Positions 1-9,418 of a DNA stretch of 64,000 nucleotides are shown here, in pieces. The translations under genes and the position numbers were made by a program. The notes beneath the pieces are model-generated. The model saw nothing but the letters and a program-made list of their open reading frames with translations, was not told the DNA's origin and made no database searches. Source of the DNA: Trichosporon coremiiforme (taxonomy: Eukaryota; Basidiomycota; Tremellomycetes; Trichosporonales; Trichosporonaceae); NCBI GenBank assembly GCA_039545355.1, contig BCJJ01000003.1, positions 744,001-808,000 on the forward strand. The letters run 5' to 3'. Every line of letters begins with the position of its first letter. Positions within the stretch are counted from its first letter, which is position 1.

Positions 1-2218
1 CATCCTGAACCTGTCTTACTCACTCATCAACAGCAACTCGCGCTATCTTAAGCCGAAGCGCAAGGAGGCGAAGGCTGGCAAGAACAAGAGCGACCGGTTC
101 ACCGTCCAGATGAAGCGCAATGCGCCCGAGGACGAGGACGTCTACCCCCAGAATGCGTACAAGTTTATCATGTTCGGTCTCGAGCTTTTCGTGACTGCTT
201 TCCGCCGCGGCAAATTTGACTTTGACAATGTCAAGATCCTCGCTCGTCTTGGTTCCCTCGTTTCCGCCGTCGGTAACACGCTCTACTCGCCGACTGTCCC
301 CATCCTTATCCTGGGTCTCAAGGCTACAGCGGCGGTTGCCAAGTGTCCCGTTCCCCAGGTCGAGGAGTCGCTGCCCGCCTTTGTCACGAACATCTTCAAG
401 ATCATCAAGCACGCCGGCGGCACTGCCGAAACCGAGGTCGCGCAGACTGCCCTCAAGACGCTTGCTGTCCTCATCCGCGACTGCAAGGAGACACAGGTGT
501 CCGACTCGCAGCTGAAGTACCTGATCGAGGTCATCAATCCCGACCTTGAGGAGCACGAGCGGCAGGCGTCGATCTTCACTGTTCTGCGCGCCGTCGTGTC
601 GCGCCGCTTCGTCGTCCCTGAGATCTACGACCTGATGGATCGCGTCTCGAGCATCATGGTCACGTCTCAGTCGACGCACGTTCAGGAGCTGTGCCGAAAC
701 GTCCTCATGCAGTTCCTGCTCGACTACCCGCAGGGCCAGGGCCGTCTCAAGGCGCAGATGACCTTCCTGGCGCGCAACCTGGACTACGTGTTCGAGTCTG
801 GTCGTGTGTCTGTCATGGAAGTTCTGTCTGCCGTGTTCAAAAAGTTCACCCCCGAGCTCGTGGAAGAGTACGGCGACTTGTTCTTCGTTGCGCTCGTGGC
901 CGTGATCGCAAACGACGATAGCGAGAAGTGCCGCAACATGGCGGGCTTGCTGCTGCAGCAGCTCTTCGGCGTTCTCGACCACGCGCACCAGGGCCGCATG
1001 CTCGATGTGCTCAAGGGCTGGATCGGGAACACGGAGGAGGGCACCTCCAACCTGGGGCTCGGCAGCGCCGCTCTCGCAGCCTATGGTCTGCTCTGCGAAG
1101 CCGACTCGCCCGCCGAGAGTGTGTTCGAGGACTTGCCTGGGGTCATCGTGCCCGTGCTCGATATCAGTGCGCGCAACCTGCTCATCGCCGAGACGTCCGA
1201 GATCGAGATCGAGCTCGACCCCGCTCTGCCGCAGCAGGCGCTGTCCGCCGTCGCAAAGGCGCTCAAGGTGCGCCCCGAGGTCGGCAGTGTCTTGCCATGG
1301 AACACCATCGTCGAGCTGCTCCTCTTCCCCCACGATTGGGTGCGGTACGGCGCCGCGCGGGCGCTCGCGATTCTCTTCGCGGGCGGCCAGGCGTTCGAGT
1401 TCCTCGACGGAAAACTCCTCGACATTGCGCGCAAGAGCTGCATCCTCCTCGGCGGCTCGAAGCTGGCCGACGGCACTCCCGTCGTCGTCGACGGCAAACT
1501 CGCCGATGAGCTCGTCAAGCTCCTCTGGAACATCAGCAAGCACTGGATCGCGGCGCGCGGCGACAAGGTCAAGGTCGCTAACGGCGATGGAGCGGACTCG
1601 GCCGAGTCGGATGAGGACGAGGACGAGTCGGAGTCGGAGTCGGAGTCGGAGGAAGCCGATGGCGAGACGGAACCGACCTCAGGTGCCGGCGGCGAGGTAT
1701 CGTGGCTCATGTCGCGCATGTCGTTCATGGCGCGCAAGCTCATCATCTCGCGTCCTGCATCGAACACTGTGCTCCCCGGCCAGCCGCTTCCGTTCACTGG
1801 GCCCTTGCAGAGTATTCTCCGCTTCTTCGCGGGAATCACGCAGGCCTTCTCAGCGCAGCAGGCGCGGCACTACCTCCCGCACATCCTGAACCCGATCTAC
1901 CGCATTCTCGACGAGGGCGGCGACCTCCAAGGTCTGGAGGGGGAGAGCATCGACTCGTTGCGCAAGCTCACGATCGAGATCCGCGACTTTGTCCAGGACA
2001 AGGTCGGCACGACTGCCTTCGGACGGACGTGGGAGCAGGTCCGGCGCAAGACGTTCACGAAGCGCAAGGCGCGCAAGGACTTCAGGGACCAGCTCGTCAT
2101 CAAGGATCCCGCTGCTTGGGCCCAGAGGAAGGAGAAGAGGGGCGCGAACAAGAAAGAGAGCAAGAAGAGGAAGACGAACGCGTTCATGGACCACAAGCGC
2201 GCCAAGCGGCGCATGTAG
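1..2218 (+). CDS. UTP20: UTP20 C-terminal part (U3 snoRNP / SSU processome), 5' truncated by window edge
   Basis: The reading frame is open from base 2 to the TAG ending at 2218, giving about 738 residues of C-terminal sequence. UTP20 (DRIM) is a roughly 2,500-residue HEAT-repeat scaffold of the nucleolar small-subunit processome needed for 18S rRNA maturation. The match is to the conserved UTP20 segment around the motifs VVPEIYDLMDRV and LDYPQGQGRLK, followed by helical repeats. An acidic Ser/Glu stretch lies near bases 1606-1665, and the tail is very basic (KRKARKDFRDQLV ... KRAKRRM), which is typical of a nucleolar protein. No intron interrupts this part. The N-terminal two thirds lie outside the window, so the start is not visible. 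The first in-window ATG, at 110, is internal and not a start. The family assignment is recognised from conserved blocks and was not searched. Confidence 0.9.
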   Translation, partial: ILNLSYSLINSNSRYLKPKRKEAKAGKNKSDRFTVQMKRNAPEDEDVYPQNAYKFIMFGLELFVTAFRRGKFDFDNVKILARLGSLVSAVGNTLYSPTVPILILGLKATAAVAKCPVPQVEESLPAFVTNIFKIIKHAGGTAETEVAQTALKTLAVLIRDCKETQVSDSQLKYLIEVINPDLEEHERQASIFTVLRAVVSRRFVVPEIYDLMDRVSSIMVTSQSTHVQELCRNVLMQFLLDYPQGQGRLKAQMTFLARNLDYVFESGRVSVMEVLSAVFKKFTPELVEEYGDLFFVALVAVIANDDSEKCRNMAGLLLQQLFGVLDHAHQGRMLDVLKGWIGNTEEGTSNLGLGSAALAAYGLLCEADSPAESVFEDLPGVIVPVLDISARNLLIAETSEIEIELDPALPQQALSAVAKALKVRPEVGSVLPWNTIVELLLFPHDWVRYGAARALAILFAGGQAFEFLDGKLLDIARKSCILLGGSKLADGTPVVVDGKLADELVKLLWNISKHWIAARGDKVKVANGDGADSAESDEDEDESESESESEEADGETEPTSGAGGEVSWLMSRMSFMARKLIISRPASNTVLPGQPLPFTGPLQSILRFFAGITQAFSAQQARHYLPHILNPIYRILDEGGDLQGLEGESIDSLRKLTIEIRDFVQDKVGTTAFGRTWEQVRRKTFTKRKARKDFRDQLVIKDPAAWAQRKEKRGANKKESKKRKTNAFMDHKRAKRRM

Positions 2219-2817
2219 ACGGATTAGACGGACGGGGTCAGAGAAGAGTACTTTTGTGTTATTTGTGTTTTTGCATACCCAGCATTCGGCCATACCGTTA
2301 CACGAGATGCCAAGTCTATTAGAACAAAGTTTGGATTCACAATATGAAGAAAAAAAACGGAGTACGAAGAAGTGTGGTTACGGAACGGTTCTGTGGTTAT
2401 GTTGAGGCGAGGACAGGGGGCGTGTCGTGAAAAGTGAGATTGGATCGTCGTGCGTTGCGATTGCGATTGCGATTGCGCGTGGTGACTGACAGACTGCATC
2501 TGACTGATTCGTACACTTTGGGTTGTGTGGTATCGTTACGTATACTTCGGGCTCGGGTTTGTCGACTTGGCGTAGGTGGCACCCAACGTGGGGAACTGGA
2601 TTGGAGTTGCGGCGGAGATAGCTTCGATGGGGGAGGGTGATGGTTTGTGGCTTCGATACAGACAGATCGAGGGGGTGTGGAGGGGGTTGTTACAACAGGA
2701 GCTCAATTTCCTAGCTCGTAGCCCGGTCTTCTCAGTCGTAGCTTCTTACACTTGACTTTCTGTTAACACTTTTGCTGAATTTGCTTAGGTCTGCAAAGGG
2801 AACAGATTAGCCAAATC
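2219..2817. other. Convergent intergenic region UTP20 / LYRM5-like gene
   Basis: This is 599 bp between two 3' ends. It should hold both 3' UTRs and poly(A) signals. AT-rich patches occur near 2255-2360. I see no coding exon, RNA gene or repeat that I can support. Confidence 0.6.
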
Positions 2818-4006
2818 TTAGAGCTTCTGGTGGAAGTGGTCGGGGAGCTCACGAGGAGCCTCGTGGCTGTAGTATCTCGAGCGGATGCCGCGGTATTTGC
2901 GGATAGAGTACATGGCGAGGATCTCTGTGGATGTGGTCAGCGGAAAGTGATCTCCGGTTGTATTTTCCGATGACTGCTGCCGGGGCCGGGGGCGCGGTGC
3001 CTGTGATGCCTTTTGCACCGGGTATCGGTGCCCCGAGCTGCTCCACAGAAGTGCTTACATGCACTTCGAAAGACTCACCTTTCTTGATGTGCTCCGCGAG
3101 CTCGAGCTGCTGCTTGAGCTTGAGGGGGTCATTGATGTTCTTGTTCTCTGTTCCGTTAGCGCGAATCCTTATCGGCAGGGCTGGTGGAGCGAGCGTTTCG
3201 GACACAATCGGAATGGGCGAGGGTAGGCGGCCCCAACGTAGCTCGAGCCGTGCAAGTGCTTCGGCTTCGCTGCAGGCTACACCGCTTCGGCTGGACCGCG
3301 TCGGCGGCGGTGACCATCCCAATCACTGCGCGCGGTGATGTCGAACTTTATCCAAGGAACAGCGCCAAGACACAGGGGCGATGGTTTCGGCCCTTGTCGG
3401 GCTCCCATCGGCCGCCGCCCGCACAATGGTGCAGCGCGCACTCCAAAGCTCGGCCGTCGATGGAGGCCGCACTTTTGTTCTCAGGCAGGCCACATTCGTA
3501 GACGGTGTGAGCCAGCCAGATAGTGCCAAGACTTCAGCCGCGGGCGCCGCCAGATTTTCGCTCGGTCTGGGCCAGTCCGCACCGCCGAGGGCCGCAATGA
3601 ACGCCGCAGCCGCTTCACTTCCAATCCAGCTGCAAGGTATACTCACTCTCGAAGGCCCGACGGAGGCGCATGTTGAAGTTATAGTTCTCGTCGGGGTAGT
3701 CGCGTCCAAGGCGGTGGAGCTGATGGTTAGTTATGAACGCGATAGACTTGTAACTGGGGTGCTCGACGGGTCGTGCCTTGCCGGACACGGCTCCACAGCT
3801 GCAAGAAGCATCTGCTGCACACCCAGGTTTCCAGAGAACCCACTCACCTCCTTGTAGACGCGCTTGGCACGCTGTCGGAGCTCCTCGATGGAGGGAGCAG
3901 CCTCGGGGGCAGGGGCAGAAGGCGCGACCGGCGTGGCCTGGGCGGCGGTGACGGTCGAGGCGGCGCGGGTGCCGATGAAGCGGCGAAGAGTGCGGACAAG
4001 AGACAT
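2818..4006 (-). CDS. LYR-motif protein, LYRM5/ETFRF1-like (mitochondrial)
   Basis: I join four exons, 4006-3848, 3719-3647, 3147-3079 and 2924-2818 (complement), giving 135 residues ending in TAA. All junctions are GT-AG and keep frame. The first exon gives a basic, Ala/Ser-rich N-terminus (MSLVRTLRRFIG), as expected for a mitochondrial presequence. The core reads RVYKE-LHRLGRDYP, then RLRRAF, NINDP and a final SIRKYRGIRSRYY block. This is the order seen in LYRM5/ETFRF1, a small LYR helical protein that binds electron-transfer flavoprotein in human mitochondria. The partner in this yeast is inferred. The second intron, 3646-3148, is 499 nt, roughly ten times the usual length here, while the other two are 128 and 154 nt. 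Another complex-1 LYR paralogue is possible, but the block order favours LYRM5. Confidence 0.82.
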
Positions 4007-4540
4007 GTTGGTTATGAGTGGTGAGTGGTGAGTGATGAGTGGTGATGTGGTCTAGGCAGACAGCGGCGCAGAGGGCTTTATGGCGACGCGTCTGGGAAGT
4101 GCGAGGGCGGGGTCGAGGAGCCGGTTAAGCGATTCGATTCGTCTTGATGGCTTGCGAAAGGGCGGAGGACAGGTGTATTGGCAGGGTACGCACAGACACG
4201 GCTTGAGCGTCGAAGCTGGTGTGGTGGTCGATGTCGAGATCGAAGGTGTCGGTGGGCGATGGAGAAGAGATAAGACTGAGGCAATGTAGACAGACAAGAG
4301 AGTGCGGGGTGGGCGGCGAGGAGCGTCGGTATGCGGAGACCTGGGTCAGAGAGCTCTCCTGCAGGTTGCAGACTTGAGTCGATGCGACGGCCCGACCAAA
4401 GCCGGTTTAAGGTACACTATTACTATTCGCACGCTTAAATTTGGCCAAGTCCACCCACCAACAGCGACGTTACGTAAATGAACGATATTGCGGATCGTCT
4501 CTACAGTTCTGAATGCATGAGGTCATGAGGTCACCGCTTG

Positions 4541-4572
<32 letters not shown>

Positions 4573-5081
4573 TCAGATGGCAATTCAGTTAGCGGTCCAG
4601 TTCAGGTCCAAGCATGCTGACCGTGACGACTCCAGAGTGACACATGTTCACAATGACATCGGGGGAACATGGGGTCGACATGGGGCCTACCATCTGCCCT
4701 TGAAGGGACGCGTCGCCTAACGTCGCCTAAAGTCTGTTCGAAACCTCCGACACCGAGACGCCGAGGTAGAGTGCGCAGCGTGAACGTGGTTCGCATCAGC
4801 AGCCTGCAAGCAATGAAACTAGCCGACGATCACCGAGTTATCATCTGTGCGCATGCCTACATCCGATCACCAACCGACACTTGCTGCTTTCGGATTCTGG
4901 GCGTTTCCTGCGATCGCAGTTACCGCCGGCAATGTCCACCCATCCCACCAGATCGTCCAGATCCTCAAGGGAAGCTCGTCAGCGTGCCAGCCAGCGTCGT
5001 AACGTCACAACGGAATGCGGGAATAGAGAACCGGGAATGATAAGTGATACATTGTCATGACGGGTATGCTCGTGTCTATAT
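4007..5081. other. Gene-free region upstream of the LYRM5-like gene
   Basis: This is 1,075 bp between the start of the LYR gene and the 3' end of the beta-helix gene. It should contain the LYR promoter and 5' UTR. GAGTGGT-type short repeats lie near 4016-4045 and a GCC microsatellite at 4541-4572. I see no open frame with supporting motifs or splice signals. Confidence 0.55.
4541..4572. repeat. (GCC)n microsatellite
   Basis: About 10.7 perfect copies of the triplet GCC, in non-coding sequence between two minus-strand genes. Read on the plus strand it could encode poly-alanine, but no gene model uses it. Confidence 0.9.
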
Positions 5082-6935
5082 TTAAACAACCTTGTTGTGA
5101 GCCTCTAGCATTCTATTCGGTCTCCACTGGCAGTAGCCGAGGATGGCGCCGAGCACAGCGATGCCCATAAGCAGGTACACCCACGGCCACCCGCTCTCCT
5201 CCGCCTTGAGCTTGGAGGCGGCTACCTCGGCCGCCTGCGCCTCCTTCTCGGCGCCGTACAGCTCCCGCTCAATGTTCAGCAGGACGTCCGTCTCCCACGA
5301 CGTGGCCCGTGACGTCTGCTCTTGAAGCCGCTTCAGCGACTCCTGCAGCGACTGCGTGTGAGACAGCATCTCAGACTGCGATGACTCGATGGCCTCCAGT
5401 CTCGCTTCGAGAGGGGCGAAGCTGCTGCGACAGATCAGCTACGGGCACGAGAAGAGCGATGTGGAATGGACTCACCTTTGCCGATAGGCTGGCCTACGCT
5501 CCTGCGCAGCATGAGCGACAGGCGCTCCGACCGAGTCGATATGCTGCCCGAGTCGAGCGATGGCATTGAGCATGCTAAGCTCTGAGTGTCTCAGGATGCC
5601 GTCCATGACGTCGTTGCCGGTCAGACTGTCAGTTTCGACCTCTTCCCTGGCCGGAACAGCAACCGGCGGCGGGTTGACTCGGGGCTCGTACGGCTCGTCC
5701 TGGTGCGAGTCCTCGTTACCGTCAATGCATACAGCTGCACGTCAGCGAGTGCGAGAGAATCTTAGCTCACCATAGGCAAAGTCGGAGTCCATGAAGCCGG
5801 GCTGGACCTTGCTCTTCGTAACCGTCTTGCCGTGGAAGAGGAACGGGACCGGGTCAGGGTTGACAACATCGTCAAAGCAGCGGGCACTCATCTTGCCGGA
5901 GTGCGTGGCGTCGCTCCAGTTCTCCGTGATCTCCCAGTGCGAAAGACCGGCAGCAGCAATGCCGTAGCCCATGTACCGTCCCTTCAAGTGGTTGTGGATG
6001 ACCTTGCCTCCCGTCAGGATCGTCTCGATGTCGTCGCCCAGGATGCTGAGACCCAGTCCGATGCCGACACGCATCGCGCGCCCGGCAGCATCAAGTGTAT
6101 TGTCCTGCACCACGACACCGGAGTAGTCGCCCTCGAACGGCGCCGCGTCCACCATGAAGATACCACCCATGGCGGACTGGCGCCGCGTACTGACCGTGTT
6201 GCCGGTAACGCGGGTTCCCGGCGAGCAGTACACGACGATGCCGGCGTCGGTGCAGTCGTAAATGTTGTTGTCGCGGACGGTCGAGTCCTGGCATGCAATG
6301 CTGATACCGTCGGCGAGCGGGCGACCGAGGGGCGATGCTTCGGGGTCGGGTCCGTCGTCGATGGGGTTGTACTCCTCGCCGACGGGGCCGATCTCGTTGC
6401 CTTCGATGACAGCGAGGCGGCATTGCAGCTTGTCCCCCTCGCGGACGTGGATAGCCGTGAATCCTCGGGGCTCCTTGAGCCAGCAGTGGCTGACGGTCTG
6501 TCCCTCATTGCCTCCGATGACGATCAGACCAGGCGCGTTGTTGTGGTCCTGTATCCTTCCGAGGCGGTCGCGTCCTCCGTCGACTATGACGTTCTTGATA
6601 CTGATTCTGGCGCATCTCCGGCAGTCGCCCCGAATCGCGGTCGCCACGCGGTCGTTCTCGATCGAAATCGTCGCTCGCCGGCTGCCGCTCGGGTATCCGC
6701 TCGTCGCGAGCTCCTGATCCGCGGCAGTGAAGACGATGGTGCCCGAGATGCGGTGCTTGGAATCGGGACACAGAAAGACTTTTGTTCCTGGACCGCCGTC
6801 GATGAATTTTTGGTTAATGGTGATGTGGTCGGCGTTCCGGAGACAGCCGACTGCTGCGGACACGCTGGTGACGAGCAGCAGGAGGAGCCACATCGTGCGC
6901 GACCATTGCCCGACTATGGGCTGCGAGATGGACAT
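5082..6935 (-). CDS. Right-handed beta-helix protein with signal sequence, coiled coil and C-terminal transmembrane anchor
   Basis: I join three exons, 6935-5771, 5734-5476 and 5424-5082 (complement), giving about 588 residues. Residues 13-28 are a hydrophobic signal-like stretch (MWLLLLLVTSVSAAV). Residues about 40-385 carry repeated beta-helix turns (RDNNIYDCTDAGIVV, VTGNTVSTR, VVVQDNTLD) and paired Cys (GDCRRCA), resembling fungal secreted right-handed beta-helix (pectate-lyase-like) proteins. The family often continues with a C-terminal CIDG block, which here is formed exactly across the first splice junction. A Glu-rich heptad region follows, then one membrane segment (WVYLLMGIAVLGAILGY) and a short basic tail. 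So the helix is probably lumenal or extracellular and tethered by a type-I anchor, which is inferred. No catalytic activity can be assigned. The last acceptor is a CAGCAG tandem. Confidence 0.78.
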
Positions 6936-7520
6936 GCGGGCGACAGCGTGGGCGGCGGGGACGGAGCGTCACACGCGCGGCGGCAGTCGAGATGCTGCTG
7001 GTGTGGAAGTGTAGGGATGGAAAACGCGTCGGAATGAGATTGCAACGTGCTTCAAAGTCAAAATCATGGTTGGGCCGCAGACTCGCCCTGCGTGCGGAAG
7101 GTCAGGTCCGGCATGGCCGCGAAGGCTTGAATGCTTGAATGCCTGAAGGCTTAAAGGCTCGGGTTGGTGTGGGGAGAGTGCCGCGTTCGGCCCATCACGA
7201 GTCAGGGGCGCGGTGTACCAGCTGAATCCGATCTCGATCTCCGCCTCGGCGCCCGCGCGCAGCGCCGCAGCAACCTGACTCACCTGAAATCAAGCTACCC
7301 CCCTCCCCCTGCCCCTGCCCCCTGCTGCCAACGCGAGACGCGGAAGGAACGCGCGACAGCCACCCCTGACCTTATCAACCTCTTCACGTGACTCGCCGTG
7401 CCTGTATCACCCCTGCACTCGGTTCAGTCGAGATCGTGCGTTCGAGTCTCCGTCGACACTCGGCTTTCATGTCTTCTTAGATCCGGACACGGCTATGCCT
7501 TGTTCATTCTCGTCCTCACC
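6936..7520. other. Divergent promoter region, beta-helix gene / SDR gene
   Basis: This is 585 bp between two divergent starts. It contains a C-rich tract at about 7300-7325 and an E-box-like CACGTG at about 7385. No exon or RNA gene is supported. Confidence 0.5.
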
Positions 7521-9020
7521 ATGTTCTCCAAGTCGCTAGGCAGGATGGGCGATATCGTGAGAAGCTCGCCAACCCCCATTTCCGAGCTGACCTTGCCAGA
7601 AACGCGGAGTCGGTCCGGATCCATCCATCCTCTTCTTGACCGCTGATGACGGTGGGTTGAAACTAAGGGCCCAGTAACTGACCAGCAGTCAACTATCTGT
7701 TCAGGAACGTAGCGATAGCACTTCTTCTGCTCACTCCTCTTACCTACGTCGCGGGCCTTGCACACATCAAGTATCTAGCAATCCCACTCTTGACCTTCTT
7801 GGGTAATTTTCACAGAGCCCTCAACCCTGCTGACATGCCCAGGTTTGTGGTCATTAGGTTTCGGGCAACCCAAGCCTTCTGAACGCAAGGAATGGACGAA
7901 AGAGACCGTCCTGATCACTGGAGGTAAGCCTTGCAGATCGGTATTCGCTGACCGCTAGGCGGATCAGGCATTGGCGCTTTGCTCGCCCACGAGCTCGCAC
8001 AAAAGGATGCTCAGGTTGTCGTTCTATCTATCGCCGAGCCCGAGTATGAACCGTCCAGTAAGCTGTTTGAATTCCGCGTAACTGACTGTCAGAAAGCATT
8101 CGAGTGTACAAATGCGACGTGTCCGACCGTGAACAGGTCCATGCCGTAGCTGATCAGATTCGCAAGGAGGTGAGAGCTCCGGGAGTGGCTCCGATGCTGA
8201 CGGCAGGTTGGCCATCCCACCGTCCTTGTCAACAACGCCGGTGTTGTGAAGGGGAAACTGCTTCTTGACTTGACAGAGTCTGACGTTCGCAAGTGAGTTA
8301 CCTTGGACCCATCTGAACTGACTCTCAGCACCTTCGGCGTCAACGCCATCGCTCCGTTCTGGACCGTCCAAGAGTTCTTGCCGGACATGCTACTCAAACG
8401 TCGGGGGCACATCGTCAATGTCTCTAGTGTCATGGGTCTTCTGGACACAGCGCAGATGCGTAGGTGCCAAACGAGGGCTGTTTCTGACCTTTGCAGTGGA
8501 TTACAACGCTTCGAAGGCGGCTCTAATCGCCTTCAACTCGGGCTTGCGCAACGAGTTGGACTATAGGTGGGCTGGCATTCTTGGAGGATTAACTGACTGT
8601 CAGGTATCTGACCCCGGAGATTCAAACGACTCTGGTCCTCCCAGGCCACATCAAGACGCTCATGTTCGAGAAGACTGTGCTCCCGCATAAGCGACTGGCT
8701 CCTTCCCTCAAACCATCCGAGGTTTCGCAGGCCATTATCGAGAGCCTCGAGGGAACAACGCTCGACAACATCCTCCGCATCCCCCGCTTCACCTGGGTGG
8801 CTCGGTTGCTCTATCGCGGCTCAGACCTTGTCCCGCGCGTTGTCCGCCGGCTTCAGCATTGGGTACGTCACCTTTCCTCGGTATCAGTCTACATGGTTGG
8901 CTGACAGAGCAGGTTTCGGGAGCAGACTGGGCCATGTCACGGTACGGACCTAGGCCGGACGCTGGGGAACGTTTGATGCAGCAGCGAGTGCAGAGAGGTG
9001 AGATAGAGAAGTTTTTGTAG
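7521..9020 (+). CDS. Membrane-anchored short-chain dehydrogenase/reductase (SDR16C/DHRS-like)
   Basis: Eleven exons join in frame: 7521-7556, 7600-7651, 7689-7802, 7843-7923, 7959-8057, 8093-8169, 8207-8292, 8329-8459, 8497-8566, 8604-8862 and 8913-9020. The protein is about 370 residues. Residues about 30-68 are hydrophobic (NVAIALLLLTPLTYV), giving an N-terminal membrane anchor. The Rossmann fold follows, with TGGGSGIG for NAD(P) binding, VNNAGVV, the catalytic serine in VNVSSVMG, and the YNASK tyrosine/lysine pair. This layout resembles SDR16C-type enzymes that oxidise or reduce retinoids, sterols or long-chain alcohols on ER or lipid-droplet membranes. The substrate here is unknown. Every intron is short with CTGAC before the acceptor. 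The start at 7521 is chosen because only it splices into the anchor frame through the 43-nt first intron. Confidence 0.85.
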
Positions 9021-9418
9021 AGCAGTTGATATTGCCGATGTCTATCGGTGGCGGAGAGGTGTGACTGACTATCCATAGAAGGGGGCGGGGAGTATTGTAG
9101 GTTAGTTTGTGTGCGCTTATCCTCTGCTGCGCGTCATGCACTTTATGCCGGTGGCGAGCTGTCCGCCGACTTTGTTGCACACAGCGGCTGTCTCCTGCAC
9201 GACACGACAGCGGTCTGCATGCATGTTTTCAGGGGCGGTCTGCCTCTGCCGCAGTGGCAAGTTGGACGGGATGGTTTTTTCAGTTGCCACCGTCGTATAA
9301 TATTGGCGCCGGAAGCGCATATCACCGCCAGATCATCTCGCGTGTCGAGACTAAGTTCAGGCTCAAGAAAGCCGAGTGACCATAACCTGCCTTCGCATTA
9401 CTCACCACACCACGACTC
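9021..9418. other. Intergenic region, SDR gene / AAA ATPase gene
   Basis: This 398-bp stretch holds the SDR 3' UTR and the promoter of the AAA gene. No exon, RNA gene or repeat is evident. Confidence 0.5.

Noticed and set aside
20..1543. Open frame of 507 codons on the minus strand
   Set aside because: It is antisense to UTP20, is rich in Leu/Val/Glu as expected from a shadow, and matches no domain.
5832..7037. Open frame of 401 codons on the plus strand
   Set aside because: It is antisense to the beta-helix gene, which has a signal sequence, repeat turns and a family-like splice.
7430..7470. A GTTCGAGTC stretch resembling a tRNA T-loop
   Set aside because: The flanking bases do not form the required five-pair stem, and no anticodon or acceptor arm can be drawn.
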